Below, in pieces: positions 56,001 to 64,000 of a stretch of DNA of 64,000 nt. Made by a program: the position numbers and the translations under genes. This stretch comes from Oryzias latipes (lineage: Eukaryota; Chordata; Actinopteri; Beloniformes; Adrianichthyidae): positions 5,148,688 to 5,212,687 of the forward strand of contig NC_019878.2 in the NCBI RefSeq assembly GCF_002234675.1. The letters run 5' to 3'. The notes beneath the pieces are model-generated. The model was not told the DNA's origin. It saw only the letters and a program-made list of their open reading frames with translations, and made no database searches. Position 1 is the stretch's first letter; each line of letters opens with the position of its first letter.

Positions 56001-59000
56001 AAACTTCGCTGAAAAGACAAGAGGGAAGTTGGACATAAAATAAACTATTACGCTCATACGCTTAGGACATTGACTAAAAAAACAAAACATAATAATTATT
56101 GTGCTGATTAACCAGGAAACCCAGTACGATATAAACCAAACTGGAAACAGTTAGTCAAATAGGAAGGACAGAAAAAAGGGAAAAATAACAAAACCAAAGA
56201 CGCATTTGTTTGTATGTTAAGAAAAAGGAACTGTGATATCTGTAAATGTTGTGTAGGTCTGTCAATAAGGGAAATCAGGAGTTCTCATTAAAACAAATCA
56301 CATATATATAAAACAGCTGATTGCTTGAACCATTTTACATATAATATCATTAAAAAATGTACAACAAATCCATGTTGAAATAATAGGTGACTGTAGATCC
56401 ACATCACATTTACAATCTCTGAGATACAGCAATAAAGTCTAATTAAAATCTAATTTAATCTAATTTGTCTGGACTTTCCTTTGTCTTTCCAGGTCGGGTC
56501 TGTCCCAGAGGACAGGTGTTTTCAGACTGCGTGTCCTCTTGTCCACCCAGCTGTGCCTCACCGCATCCCCCAGGACCTGCTGCAACCATGGCCCAGTGCA
56601 GGGAGGAGTGCGTGGGGGGCTGCGAATGTCCACCAGGTCTCTTTCTTCACCAGGGCACCTGTCTAAAAGCAGAAGACTGTCCTTGTTTCCACCGAAGACT
56701 CACCTATCAGCCAGGGGACAGCATACAACAGCGATGTAACACTTGGTGAGAAACCTTAGTTTATTACTTCCTCTTTTTAGGAGGCTGGAGATTCTCTTTC
56801 TGACTCTCTGTCTCCTCTTACCATTCCAGTGTGTGCAGATCAGGTCAGTGGCAGTGCACAGGTGAAAGGTGTGCAGGGCAGTGCACTCTGGTTGGAGCCT
56901 TGCAGGTGACCACTTTTGACAAAAAGAAATATTCTCTGCAAGGAGGAGACTGTGCCTTCATCGCAGTGAAGGTATGACAGATTAAAAATAGTTTATGCAG
57001 TAAAAACCTGTTCATGTCTCATATTAATGGTGTTAATCAGTGGCCTCCAATGTCCTATGGACTGGTGCCAGTGGGACAGTTGGTACCAGGTCTCAGATAA
57101 AAAAAAAAAAAGACCTACGGACCTACATCCTACATTTTTTACATTTAATTTATAATATGATTGGAAAACTGCTGCATTTTTCCCACCATATCCGACTCAT
57201 TCCTGTCAAACATCCATCCGCAACTTCCTTAAACCGGCTGCTCCGACCGTTTAATCGAAACCCCCAAGGTGGCACACTTAACAAAAAAAAAAAAAAAACA
57301 TTTGGAAAGTATCTTTTAGCACAAAAGATCCAGAGAGGAAATAGAAGAACCTTTGACTTTAAAGAAAAAAAGAAAGCTGTATTTAAGCAAGAGTCTTTAC
57401 TCAAAATAGGGATTTACTTTTAAAGGTTTCTGTTGAACAAGTCCCTAATGTAAGTTGATGTCAATAGATGTTGTGTTAATGCTTTTGTGGTCAGGACTTT
57501 GTAGACAGGAAGCTGGTGGTGACCATGCGCTGTGGGGAGTGTTCAACAGGTGGACCCCAACAGGGATGTCTGAAGGAGGTATCGATTACTGCTTTGAGTA
57601 CTACAGTCACCATCACAGACACTGGTAAGTTAGCAGACTACGCCATTAAAAGTGGTCAAATGGTATTCCCCTTAGAAAACTAGGTTATGGGGTGTTTTTG
57701 GCAACTGCAGAAAGGCAAATTTTAAATCTCACCAATGGATTCAGGTGGTGACATGTCAACTACAACCAAAATTCAGCTTGTTGGTTTGTCTCCAGCTGCA
57801 ATTTGTCTAGACTGATACTTCATAAATGGGCTTTTTGGTGCCAGCCAACAGCTGGTGAACCTCCGTTTTGGCTACAGTCCTCAATAGACAATGCCTGTCC
57901 ATTATTTTGATGCTTGTCATGTAATCGCTCTAATAATACAGCATTAGTTTTTACCTTCTTCCTGTTGCCAAATTACTCTGCACCCACCACTATGTGCATT
58001 GGTTCTTGGCTCTGCCCCAGCAAAGCATTATGGTCCATGTAAGGAACTTAAGCTGGTCTAAGTCCAAGCTTTTTTTTTTTTTTTAAATAGATTTTATAGA
58101 TTCCCCTGACTCTCAAATTGCATAACTATCAATCAATAAATATGACCAATACATTTTATTTTTGTTCTTTATAAAGCTGTTTTATACTTACACGTTTACT
58201 TGTATATTTTCCTGTGCTTTTATGTACATAAATGTAAAGCTGTAGAATATTTCGGATTTTGGATTTTTTTTCAGTACTTTAACCTAAATCTTTTCTAAAA
58301 TCATTGCACTAATATCCTATGAGCAAACCTAAACTTCCGATTGGTCTCACCTGCTGTTTCTTTCATGTAATGTAGCAAAATCTGTTTCCAGCGTTACAGG
58401 AATGCAAAACCTTACTGATTTACATTCACATTTTCAGCCTACTACATGGGTTTTTTTTATCGAAGAATTTTAAGAGATAAAATTTGAAATGTTGCTGATA
58501 ACAAAACTGTTATTTGGACTGAGTTTTATTCCAATTACTTAAATGTGTCCACAATATCGTAAATGATTTGAGCTGATCTTTTTCCTTGTAAGGCACAGTG
58601 ACTGTGAATGGCGTGAGACAGACACTGCCCGTGGTGTCAAGTGACCTGGCTGTCCACAGAGCCTCTTCTTCATTCATCCTTGTCCAGACCTTTGGAGCTC
58701 TGGTACTTTGGCACCTAGATGGACCCTTTGCTCTCATCCATTTGCAGCCTGGCTTAGCCCACAAGGTGCCTTTGTTTGAGTTTACATTTTTATGAACAGA
58801 CTTCATCACCAAAACTAGAACTAAACTAAACCTCATGACTCAGTGGTTTGCAGTTTATTGATTTTAATATTAGATATTTGTCAATGGCAACATTAACGAA
58901 GATGTAATGGAAGATCATGTTGTGTTGACAGCTGCCTTCAGGCCATCTGCATTATTAGGTCTGATGACTCTCAACTTCCTCTTGACAGCAGTCCACAGAT

Positions 59001-62000
59001 TTTCTACCAGGTTTAGGTTAGACACCTCTTTTTTGTTTAATCAAGCATACTACCATGGTGATTGAACCAGCTTTTGGTTTCTTTGCCAAGTCCTGTCAGA
59101 AAATCAAACCAGCAGCTTGTCATCAGGGGAAAGCACAAAGAACTTGAACTTCATGATGAATTGGTGCACTAGGGAAGACCAGGACCCACAGGAGAGGCTT
59201 GGGGTATGTCCGAATTCTTACCCTAACCCCTATATAGTACACTATATAGTGCATTCGCCATTTTGTAGTGCTGTCCAAATCTACAATTCCAAAAATCGAG
59301 TGCCCTGAAAATTTACCAGAAGTTTCTGCGAAAAACCAGTGACCATCGATGCTCACTAGATCGGCAAATATAGACCACATTACATTGCCTCAGAACGTTT
59401 TTTACCCCAAAAATGTATTTACATTTATTTTTTTGATAAACCATCAACCATCAATTCATTAATAATCGTTGCAAAACTGTCATGATCGCTAGGCGGGACA
59501 GACCCAGACGCTGGAACCCCGAAGGAACCACAGGAGAATGATAAGGTAAGTTAAAGAGTTTATTTTCCTGGATGAGGATCCGAGAGTGAAGTATGTTGAA
59601 GTAGCTCTGGTGACGTGAAGTTACGGCGTGGTTAACGGGAGTCTTGGCTGGGAGTCGTGGCGTGGCTGGAGGTCTTGACGTGGCTGGGAATCGTGGCGTG
59701 GCTGGAGGTCTTGACGTGGCTGGGAATCGTGGCTTGGCTGGAGTGGTGGCGTGGCTGAGAATCGTGGCTTGGCTGGAGCGTGGCATGGATCAGGCTACTC
59801 TTGGGGAAGTGTAACTCAGGTGAACACTTGTGGTCAATAGTCCTGTTGACGAGGCATAGGACTAACATTAGCGAGGAGCAAAATTACACAAGCAAGACAA
59901 AGGTACAAGAGACCAGACTAAGCACCATAAGGGGCAACAAACTGGCGATGAATGCTGGAGCTGGATCTCCTTAAGTAGGCTGGTAGGTGATAAGGTGAGT
60001 GTTCACAGCTGGTCCAAATCAGGAAGCAGAGCAGAAAACGGGCGGGGGAGGAGAGACTACCAGAGGCACAATGAAAGACCCCCGCTCATTTTAATTAGAT
60101 TTTCACTTTGTGAAATCAATGACGTCATATCCGCCGTTAAAAAAAAAGAAAAAAAGTTCCTAGCATGGTGTCCAAATTGCTTTTTAAAATCACGGCACTA
60201 CATAGTGCCGCACCATTTAGTTTTTTTAGTAGTTTGGGGTTAGGGTGAGAATTCGGACACAACCTGGGTCTTTTTTTTTGCCTTGGGGTCCCCCTGGTAG
60301 CACTGAAGGAATTTTCTATGAACCCTGCTCTGGATAAGAAGAAGACGGATAAAGAGTTAAACTGGTCATAATTATTAAAATTTGGGGAAATAAAGTCTTA
60401 AAGTATTTAGAACTAAGTGTAAACATTTTTTTTTATTGAAAATACAAATGTCACTTTTTCAATTTAGAACTGAAAAAGACTAGTGATCTGTTCAGGGTGT
60501 ACAGTACCCTGCCTCCGCCCAACAGTATCAACCTCGTGACCCCAAAAGGGATTCAGCGCGATATTAAGATAGAATGCATAGATAGACTTTTTCTATTTAC
60601 TGAATAAAATATTGAACTTTTTCATATACAAACATTTTTTGAGATGTCTCTTTAAGTGTCAGTTTAGATCAACTACTCTTCTCTCCGGCTAGGTTGTTGA
60701 GCTCTGACTCTGTCAAACAGCAAAGTGTAACATTAATTGGATGTATATATATATTTTTTATTTTGTGGCTGATGTGTTTAAGGTTCATGGTCTGTGTGGT
60801 ACACTGACATGGAGCCAGCATGATGACTTCACTACACCAGAAGGAGATGTGGAGATGAGTGTTTCTGCATTTGCAGAGAAATTCATCAGTCAACCCTGTA
60901 CTCTGCCAAAAGCAGCTCCTTCTGACCCATGCTCCACCTACACCCAGAGAATATCCTATGCAGAAAGAGTGTGCTCTGTGATACACAACCCCGTCTTCCA
61001 GGTCAGAGTGTTGACAAAAGTGCATGTTTTTTTCCCCTCACTCACTTCTAAATCAAAATGTTCACACTTTACTCTAACAGAAGTGTCACGATGTGGTTGA
61101 GAAGGAGCCATATTTTCGTCTGTGTCTGTCAGAAGTGTGTGCCTGTGCTCTGCAGAGGTCCTGTCACTGCACTGTACTCACTGCCTACGCCCAGCACTGC
61201 GCCCAAGAGGGGGTTCAAGTCCACTGGCGTAACCAAACTTTCTGCCGTAAGTAATAACCAATTGGATCATTGGATTTTCCAAAAAGTGCATTGTAATCGC
61301 ACAGCAAAAGGTACAAGAAAAGAAATGGGTGATCTGTGGGTAAGAAAAAGTGTAGCCTACATAGTCAACACAGTATTTGGGTAAAGCAGTGACTGACTGG
61401 GGTTTGAATGATAGTAGGTAAAATAGGTCATGTCCAAAGGTACTAGCTAGCGGGTTTTCATCACGGTTAGGTCTTTTTCCGCAGGAGATCTCAAAGGGCA
61501 AAGAGAACTTCCTGGAAAAAGTACAAAGTACCGTATTTTCCACACTATAAGGCAAACTACGGTGGCCCCAACACTAAAAAAATTAACTCACAACATGAAA
61601 CAATTAACTTACAACACGAAATAATAACTTACAACACGAAATAATAACTCACAACATGAAACAATAACTGACAACACAACACAATAACTCACAACACAAC
61701 ACTATAACTCACAACACAACACTATAACTCACAACACAAAACAATAACTCACAACACAAAACAATAACTCACAACACAATAACTCTCACACAACACTTTA
61801 ACCCACAACACAACATTTTAACACACAACCTGACACTTTAATATATACAATAAAACAAGAGGTATATACAATAAAAACAGAGATAAAGTGTTGTGTTTTG
61901 AGTTAAAATGTTGTGTTGTGGGTTGAAGTGTTGTGTGAGAGTTATTGTGTTGTGAGTTTTTGTTTCATGTTGTGAGTTAATGTGTTGTGACATTGTTTCG

Positions 62001-63287
62001 TGTTATGAGTTATTGTTTTGTGTTGTGAGTTAATTGTTTTGTGTTGTAAGTTAATTCTTTTAGTGTTGTGATGAATTGTAGTGTGTTATTTTGTGTCGTG
62101 TTGCAAAATCTAAAGTGTGGTGATGTGACCCTTCTGGGCCACCGTACGAACCAGATTATAAAGCGCATCATCAACGAATGGCCTGTTTTCTAATTTATGC
62201 CATATACAGTGTAAGGTGCACTGAACTGTTTGACACATCAAGCGCGACAAGAGTCAGAGATGAGTCTGTCAGTTGGTAGACTTTTAACTGCATCCACAGT
62301 GACTCTTGACCGGTTACAAGTTAGCATATTTACAATATGTGTAACTCCCAACATTGATTGCAGCACAGAAAAAAATGATAGACTGGTCCTGCTAAAACAA
62401 ACATTACTGTGAATACACTAAGTCGCAACTTTGTTAGTAATGTGTAAAAAAAAAAACAGTCTGACACCACTGCGCATTAGCTGCATTAGCATTTTCACAA
62501 AAACACCCAACAAAACATTTGACAGAGGTCCTGTACATCTCAAAATCGCTTCAACAACAGTAAACACAGCCAGGATTAATCCATGCGTTCTGTCAATTTT
62601 ATGAAAGAAAAGAGGCTTATAAGTGCATCTTATAGTGCGGAAAATACGGTAACCTGTAACTTTTTTAACATTGAGAATTGCAAGTAGCGCTACATGCGCC
62701 ATTTTCCACCGAATACAAGCAAAATGATAAAAACAAATCCACCAGCTTTCATCCAAGATCTAGTATTCAATACACAAAATGAATCAACTTACAGAAAACT
62801 GTTCTAAAACTGTCAGGAAGGAAAAAGTTGAGTCATTCTGGCAGCATGAAGCAGTGCGGTTAGAAATGTTTTAATCAACTAGCCCTACAGCAAACAAAGG
62901 CACAATGCCCCTTACCCAAGAGAGGAAAGTTATCCAAACTAGCTATTTCTTCCACATTCAGGAATTTCTTCTGCCTAAAATCGTCGTCCCACCCCCATGT
63001 CCGTTTCTACTTTCTGTCTCCGCAGCGGTCCAGTGCTCTGGAGGTCAGGTGTTTCGGGAGTGCGGTCGCACCTGCGGTTTCTCCTGTTTTGACTGGCAAC
63101 ACGGCTGGCTTTGCAATGACAGCAGTGGAGAAATAGGTCAAAGAGTTTGCGTTCCTGGTTGCCAGTGTCCAACGGGACTTGTGCAGGACCATTTGGGGCA
63201 GTGTGTGCCTGTTTCTTTGTGTCCTTGTGTGCAAGACGACAAAATCTATTCACCTGGGACAATACTTCAAAACAACTGTAACACCTG
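40995..63287 (+). CDS. sspo: SCO-spondin, 5' part (17 exons; continues off the right edge)
   Basis: SCO-spondin is the giant secreted glycoprotein of the subcommissural organ and floor plate that polymerises into Reissner's fibre; in fish it is needed for a straight body axis. Coding exons: 40995-41044, 41213-41422, 42515-42597, 42677-42847, 43816-44039, 44201-44303, 45482-45640, 53253-53338, 53578-53703, 54030-54186, 56493-56745, 56830-56971, 57495-57624, 58593-58765, 60783-61001, 61081-61246, 63026-63287. All junctions are GT/AG and in phase (2,714 nt, about 904 codons). Domain order is signal peptide, EMI, VWD1, C8, TIL, VWD2, C8, TIL, as in vertebrate SCO-spondin. No stop or frame shift was seen. 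The next exon is not found before 64,000. Otogelin and mucin genes share VWD-C8-TIL units but not the N-terminal EMI match. Confidence 0.95.
41213..42847 (+). CDS. sspo: sspo exons 2-4: EMI domain and cysteine linker
   Basis: Exon 2 (41213-41422) begins WCEHTV and contains [20 protein letters not shown]. Exon 3 (42515-42597) holds [16 protein letters not shown], the closing EMI motif. Exon 4 (42677-42847) is a linker with [17 protein letters not shown] and CLSC. The WC start, the CC-GW-G-HC end and the order match the SCO-spondin N-terminus recalled from mammals. Confidence 0.93.
41540..41880 (-). repeat. Family A SINE in sspo intron 2, minus strand
   Basis: Reverse-orientation full-length copy. 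Tail end TTTTGGGGTCACGGGGCTGC (41561), middle CCCTGGACAGGTCGCCAGTG, head CTAACCACTGCGCCACTGTA (41860-41879). It is the best intact reference for the split copy at 32.2/36.7 kb. Confidence 0.75.
41940..42514. other. Right part of sspo intron 2
   Basis: A short TA/TG microsatellite (41947-41976) followed by AT-rich DNA; no other feature. Confidence 0.45.
42964..43345 (-). pseudogene. Tc1-like transposon fragment in sspo intron 4
   Basis: Terminus CACTATATAACCAAAAGTTT at 42963. The minus-strand frame 43328-43041 reads [20 protein letters not shown] and later [15 protein letters not shown] text, the C-terminal third of a Tc1 transposase, with the catalytic-region D-L-N-P-I-E. The 5' part and other terminus are missing. 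Confidence 0.8.
43816..53338 (+). CDS. sspo: sspo exons 5-8: first VWF type D domain
   Basis: Exon 5 (43816-44039) has [20 protein letters not shown], the VWD start, and CTYLLAS. Exon 6 is 44201-44303. Exon 7 (45482-45640) ends with the calcium-site-like [14 protein letters not shown]. Exon 8 (53253-53338) has [20 protein letters not shown]. Intron 7 is 7.6 kb and packed with transposons; the donor of exon 8 is GTACGA, weak past GT. Confidence 0.93.
44349..45113. mobile_element. Non-autonomous DNA transposon in sspo intron 6
   Basis: The left end contains ACTCACCGGCACTCTATTAG; the right end is its inverted match (TTAGAAAGTGGCCAGTGAGT). The body carries the phrase CATAGATTCAACAAGGTACT known from a common fish DNA element. 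About 765 bp, no intact transposase. TA may be the target, but this is unclear. Confidence 0.6.
45700..45980 (+). repeat. Left minisatellite arm of the Harbinger-like element
   Basis: About 11 units of roughly 24-25 bp: TGAAAATGCTCTCACATACA followed by CATG, with variants CTACTG/CTATCG for ACATG. The outermost units read GAAATCTCTCACACACAC. The right arm is the same sequence inverted. Confidence 0.9.
46049..46613 (+). pseudogene. Remnant of the element's second (Myb/SANT-like) gene
   Basis: ATG at 46049 begins [14 protein letters not shown] later segment after an acceptor-like ATGTAG gives [20 protein letters not shown]. The end has [20 protein letters not shown] and a stop at about 46613, the coiled-coil tail usual for the DNA-binding partner protein of Harbinger elements. 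The middle is missing or scrambled. Confidence 0.45.
46794..47640 (-). pseudogene. Broken HARBI1-like DDE transposase
   Basis: Minus-strand segments in order: an HTH-like part ([20 protein letters not shown], about 47,620-47,560), [11 protein letters not shown] (first Asp of the DDE triad), [20 protein letters not shown] and DSRVLRKSP (47,337-47,230), then [20 protein letters not shown] (second Asp), and [19 protein letters not shown] C-terminus (47,081 down). Frame shifts near 47,215 and 47,080 and stop codons break it, so the element is not autonomous. The host harbi1 gene is excluded by these breaks and the flanking TIRs. Confidence 0.8.
48784..48890. repeat. End fragment of the 'attcggacac' element family
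   Basis: Reads TTTTAGTAGTTAGGGATCAG then GGAATTCGGACACAGG, matching the right end of the element at 59.2-60.26 kb. It lies inside the Harbinger-like transposon, just before the right satellite arm; its partner end is absent. Confidence 0.5.
48980..49580 (-). repeat. Right minisatellite arm of the Harbinger-like element
   Basis: About 24 units in inverted orientation (GTGTATGTGAGAGCATTT with CAGTA or GACAT variants), roughly twice as long as the left arm. A sub-block at 49,204-49,345 consists only of GACATG-type units, indicating local amplification. Confidence 0.9.
49690..50005 (+). repeat. Family A SINE in sspo intron 7
   Basis: Head TGGTGCAGTGGTTAGCTCTC (49702) and B box AGATTCAAATCCC; body and GTGACCCCAAGGGATTCAG tail (about 49,968). 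It lies just right of the Harbinger-like element. Confidence 0.7.
50010..50615. other. sspo intron 7, unassigned stretch
   Basis: No exon or clear repeat. The right part may be the 5' end of the LINE that follows. Confidence 0.4.
50620..52060 (+). pseudogene. CR1/Rex-like LINE reverse transcriptase, broken
   Basis: Frame 50626-51132 shows RT motifs: [40 protein letters not shown] and [17 protein letters not shown]. Frame 51241-51672 shows the C-terminal [22 protein letters not shown] and [17 protein letters not shown]. The catalytic F/Y-x-D-D box region (about 51,010-51,060) is frame-shifted, and stops separate the parts. The 3' UTR ends near 52,055 with GACAATAAAGTTTACTTAAT. 5'-truncated; inactive; in sspo intron 7. 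Confidence 0.8.
52222..53172 (+). repeat. Dispersed family D, copy 6, split by a SINE
   Basis: Left half 52222-52556 (AAAGTCCCACTCCGATCATC, TTGATCTATTTTCAAAGTG, GCTTACAGCCCCTCACACC). The right half resumes at about 52,946 (CAGCTCAGATGAGG..., GAATAAAGAAATACTCAGAA). The family order is the same as in the 31.5-kb copy, proving the interruption. Confidence 0.7.
52545..52957 (+). mobile_element. Full-length family A SINE nested in family D, 12-bp target duplication
   Basis: Inserted between ATATTAGCTCAG (52545-52556) and ATATCAGCTCAG (about 52,946-52,957), a 12-bp target duplication with one change. Head GGTGGCGCAGTGGTTAGCGC, B box GGTTCAAGTCCC, body CCTCCCACCATCCAAAAACA, tail GTGACCCTGAAAGGG. 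It is the cleanest copy in the window and so likely the youngest. Confidence 0.85.
53578..54186 (+). CDS. sspo: sspo exons 9-10: first C8 domain
   Basis: Exons 53578-53703 and 54030-54186 encode the eight-cysteine module, including [16 protein letters not shown] and [13 protein letters not shown], ending WRTPSLCG. The phase is 0 at the internal junction. Confidence 0.93.
54447..54705 (+). repeat. 5'-truncated family A SINE in sspo intron 10
   Basis: Lacks the tRNA head. Starts near the body phrase TTTGTGGAGTTTGCATGTTT and ends GTGACCCCAAAGGGGATTAA. Confidence 0.65.
54706..56492. other. sspo intron 10, remaining part
   Basis: 1.8 kb without recognised exon or element. Confidence 0.45.
56493..56745 (+). 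CDS. sspo: sspo exon 11: first TIL domain
   Basis: Encodes [19 protein letters not shown] then [16 protein letters not shown] and [14 protein letters not shown], a classic trypsin-inhibitor-like cysteine-rich module between the two VWD units. Confidence 0.95.
56830..58765 (+). CDS. sspo: sspo exons 12-14: second VWF type D domain
   Basis: Exon 12 (56830-56971) starts [15 protein letters not shown] and enters [13 protein letters not shown]. Exon 13 is 57495-57624. Exon 14 (58593-58765) has [18 protein letters not shown] and [20 protein letters not shown]. All phases agree. Confidence 0.93.
56972..57494. other. sspo intron 12
   Basis: Intron with poly-A rich patches (57,094-57,110 and 57,283-57,299). 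The open frame 57040-57423 has no family signal and overlaps nothing conserved. Confidence 0.5.
57625..58592. other. sspo intron 13
   Basis: Unassigned intron DNA; no repeat ends recognised. Confidence 0.5.
58766..59203. other. Left part of sspo intron 14
   Basis: Contains possible Tc1-like debris (phrase CAGCAGTCCACAGATTTTCT near 58,987), too decayed to call. Confidence 0.35.
59204..60262. mobile_element. Element with 'tgtccgaattc' inverted ends in sspo intron 14
   Basis: The left end TGTCCGAATTCTTACCCTAA and the right end (inverted; GGGTTAGGGTGAGAATTCGG then ACAC) match over about 24 bp. The centre (59,460-60,090) appears to be a separate insert beginning ATGATCGCTAGGCGGGACAG and holding a short minisatellite (59,630-59,790). 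End fragments of the same family lie at 14.0 and 48.8 kb. No transposase; no target duplication confirmed. Confidence 0.6.
59630..59790. repeat. Short minisatellite, GTGGCGTGGCTGG-type
   Basis: Alternating words GTGGCGTGGCTGGAGGTCTT and GACGTGGCTGGGAATC repeat about five times with an approximate 38-bp period, the last units being irregular. Confidence 0.7.
60478..60562 (+). repeat. 3' fragment of family A SINE
   Basis: Carries only the tail: CTGTTCAGGGTGTACAGTAC, CCTGCCTCCGCCCAACAGTA and GTGACCCCAAAAGGGATTC. Confidence 0.6.
60783..61246 (+). CDS. sspo: sspo exons 15-16: end of VWD2 and second C8 domain
   Basis: Exon 15 (60783-61001) begins [20 protein letters not shown], the conserved VWD end, then C-x-T-Y-x-Q-R-I. 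Exon 16 (61081-61246) completes the C8 module with [20 protein letters not shown] and [14 protein letters not shown]. Confidence 0.93.
61531..62649. mobile_element. Outer MITE in sspo intron 16 (TA target)
   Basis: Ends CCGTATTTTCCACACTATAA (left) and TTATAGTGCGGAAAATACGG (right) are inverted matches with one change. TA flanks both sides (61529-61530 and 62650-62651). Non-coding. It is interrupted by a second MITE at 61560; without it the element would be about 530 bp. Confidence 0.8.
61560..62144. mobile_element. Inner MITE with inverted minisatellite arms, nested (TA target)
   Basis: A 585-bp element with ends CGGTGGCCC/GGGCCACCG, flanked by TA (61558-61559, 62145-62146). Removing it and one TA restores the outer element's text. 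The left arm (61,570-61,850) repeats AACTCACAACACAACA-like units; the right arm (61,890-62,100) repeats the inverse (TGTTGTGAGTTATTGTTT-like). The short spacer contains TATATACAATAAAA twice. Confidence 0.85.
62652..63025. other. Right part of sspo intron 16
   Basis: No feature recognised before the exon 17 acceptor (CTCCGCAG). Confidence 0.5.
63026..63287 (+). CDS. sspo: sspo exon 17: second TIL domain
   Basis: Encodes [37 protein letters not shown] and [14 protein letters not shown], ending at donor GTAAGA in phase 2, as exon 11 does. The next exon should begin with a CVC motif beyond the window. Confidence 0.92.
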
Positions 63288-64000
63288 GTAAGATTTACAT
63301 TATTAAAAATGAGATACAATATTATAGCTCCTATCCAGCTTCTCATAACAACAAGCATTACTAGCTGGTAGAAGTCACACAAAATGTTATTTTAACTTAT
63401 GTAAAGTGCAATCAAAATCCTCTTCTTCACTTTTTATATACCAATTATTTTACAATAAGGAATGTTTTTGGTGTCAAATGTAAAATACTGTGATAAAGGT
63501 CCATGTGCAAATGCTTTTTTCCAAACATTATTGTATTCGTTTTATTATCTGACCTCTTGAACACATGCTTTGAACACAAACATATCGGCCTTTCAAAGAA
63601 AGAAGCAATGAGACAGGTCAGGATGAAATACTAGAAAAAAAAACTCTAAATTGTTATCTGTAGAAAGTCCAAAAGCCAAGTCTGTAATGATATGGAGTAA
63701 CAACAGTAAAGCTGATTTATGTCTTTGATAAAAAACAACAACAATAAAGGCTCTGTTTGGCGCACCACTGGCTAACTGACTTTACTGGATGTCATTTTAA
63801 CAGAAAACTATAAAAAATGTTCTTTTTAATAGAATGTTTCATGCCATTTTACTCACAAAATAACAAAGAAATGTGTTATTTGACTGTAATGTATAGTCCA
63901 ATGCAGCTTTAATGAATCATCTAATCATCTAAAACCCTAAAAGATTTTCTGTTGGTATTGTTAAAATCTATGCCAAAATTACTTTAAATGGCCTATATCA
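63288..64000. other. sspo intron 17 (partial)
   Basis: AT-rich sequence after the exon 17 donor. The expected CVC-starting exon was looked for on the plus strand and not found before the window ends. Confidence 0.55.

Noticed and set aside
57040..57423. 127-codon plus-strand frame in sspo intron 12
   Set aside because: Starts after the exon 12 donor, contains poly-A-derived lysine runs and does not match the sspo phase or family.

Overview
This window is vertebrate nuclear DNA, almost certainly from a ray-finned fish. It has split genes with GT/AG introns, vertebrate protein families (calponin-3, ALG14, copper amine oxidase AOC1, SCO-spondin), tRNA-headed SINEs, Tc1-like, Harbinger-like and hAT-like transposons, and CR1/Rex-like LINE relics. 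A medaka-like (Oryzias) origin is only an impression from repeat style and is not established.

Layout. (1) About 1-5.4 kb: the first coding exon of cnn3 (minus strand, 5102-5158) with its GC-rich 5' region. Everything left of it lies in cnn3 intron 1; the rest of the gene is outside the window. (2) 9.5-17.2 kb: alg14, complete on the minus strand in four coding exons (213 codons). cnn3 and alg14 are also neighbours on one strand in human 1p21.3. (3) 20.2-26.5 kb: aoc1, complete on the minus strand in four coding exons (742 codons), with all catalytic and copper residues present. (4) 41.0 kb to the right edge: the 5' part of sspo (SCO-spondin) on the plus strand. Seventeen coding exons (2,714 nt, about 904 codons) cover the signal peptide, EMI region, VWD1-C8-TIL and VWD2-C8-TIL; the gene continues past 64,000. 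AOC1 and SSPO both map to human 7q36, so the window joins two conserved neighbour pairs.

The rest is mostly mobile DNA. Several elements keep exact target duplications: a 608-bp hAT MITE (8 bp), a 623-bp Harbinger MITE (TAA), a SINE (17 bp), a Harbinger/ISL2EU-like element in sspo intron 7 (AT), and two nested MITEs in sspo intron 16 (TA within TA). Two of them share an unusual design: terminal inverted repeats followed inward by oppositely oriented minisatellite arrays. A 4.4-kb block at 32.31-36.70 kb splits an older SINE. It carries an 87/88-bp minisatellite with a 175-bp higher-order period, a perfect 25-bp snap-back palindrome and a second decayed array of about 90 bp; its class is unresolved.

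Functionally the four genes are unrelated: actin binding (cnn3), the first steps of ER N-glycan synthesis (alg14), extracellular diamine/histamine breakdown (aoc1) and the Reissner-fibre glycoprotein (sspo). No operon-like or pathway linkage is implied. Exon borders were read by eye from splice signals, reading phase and recalled family sequences; no transcript or database search was available.
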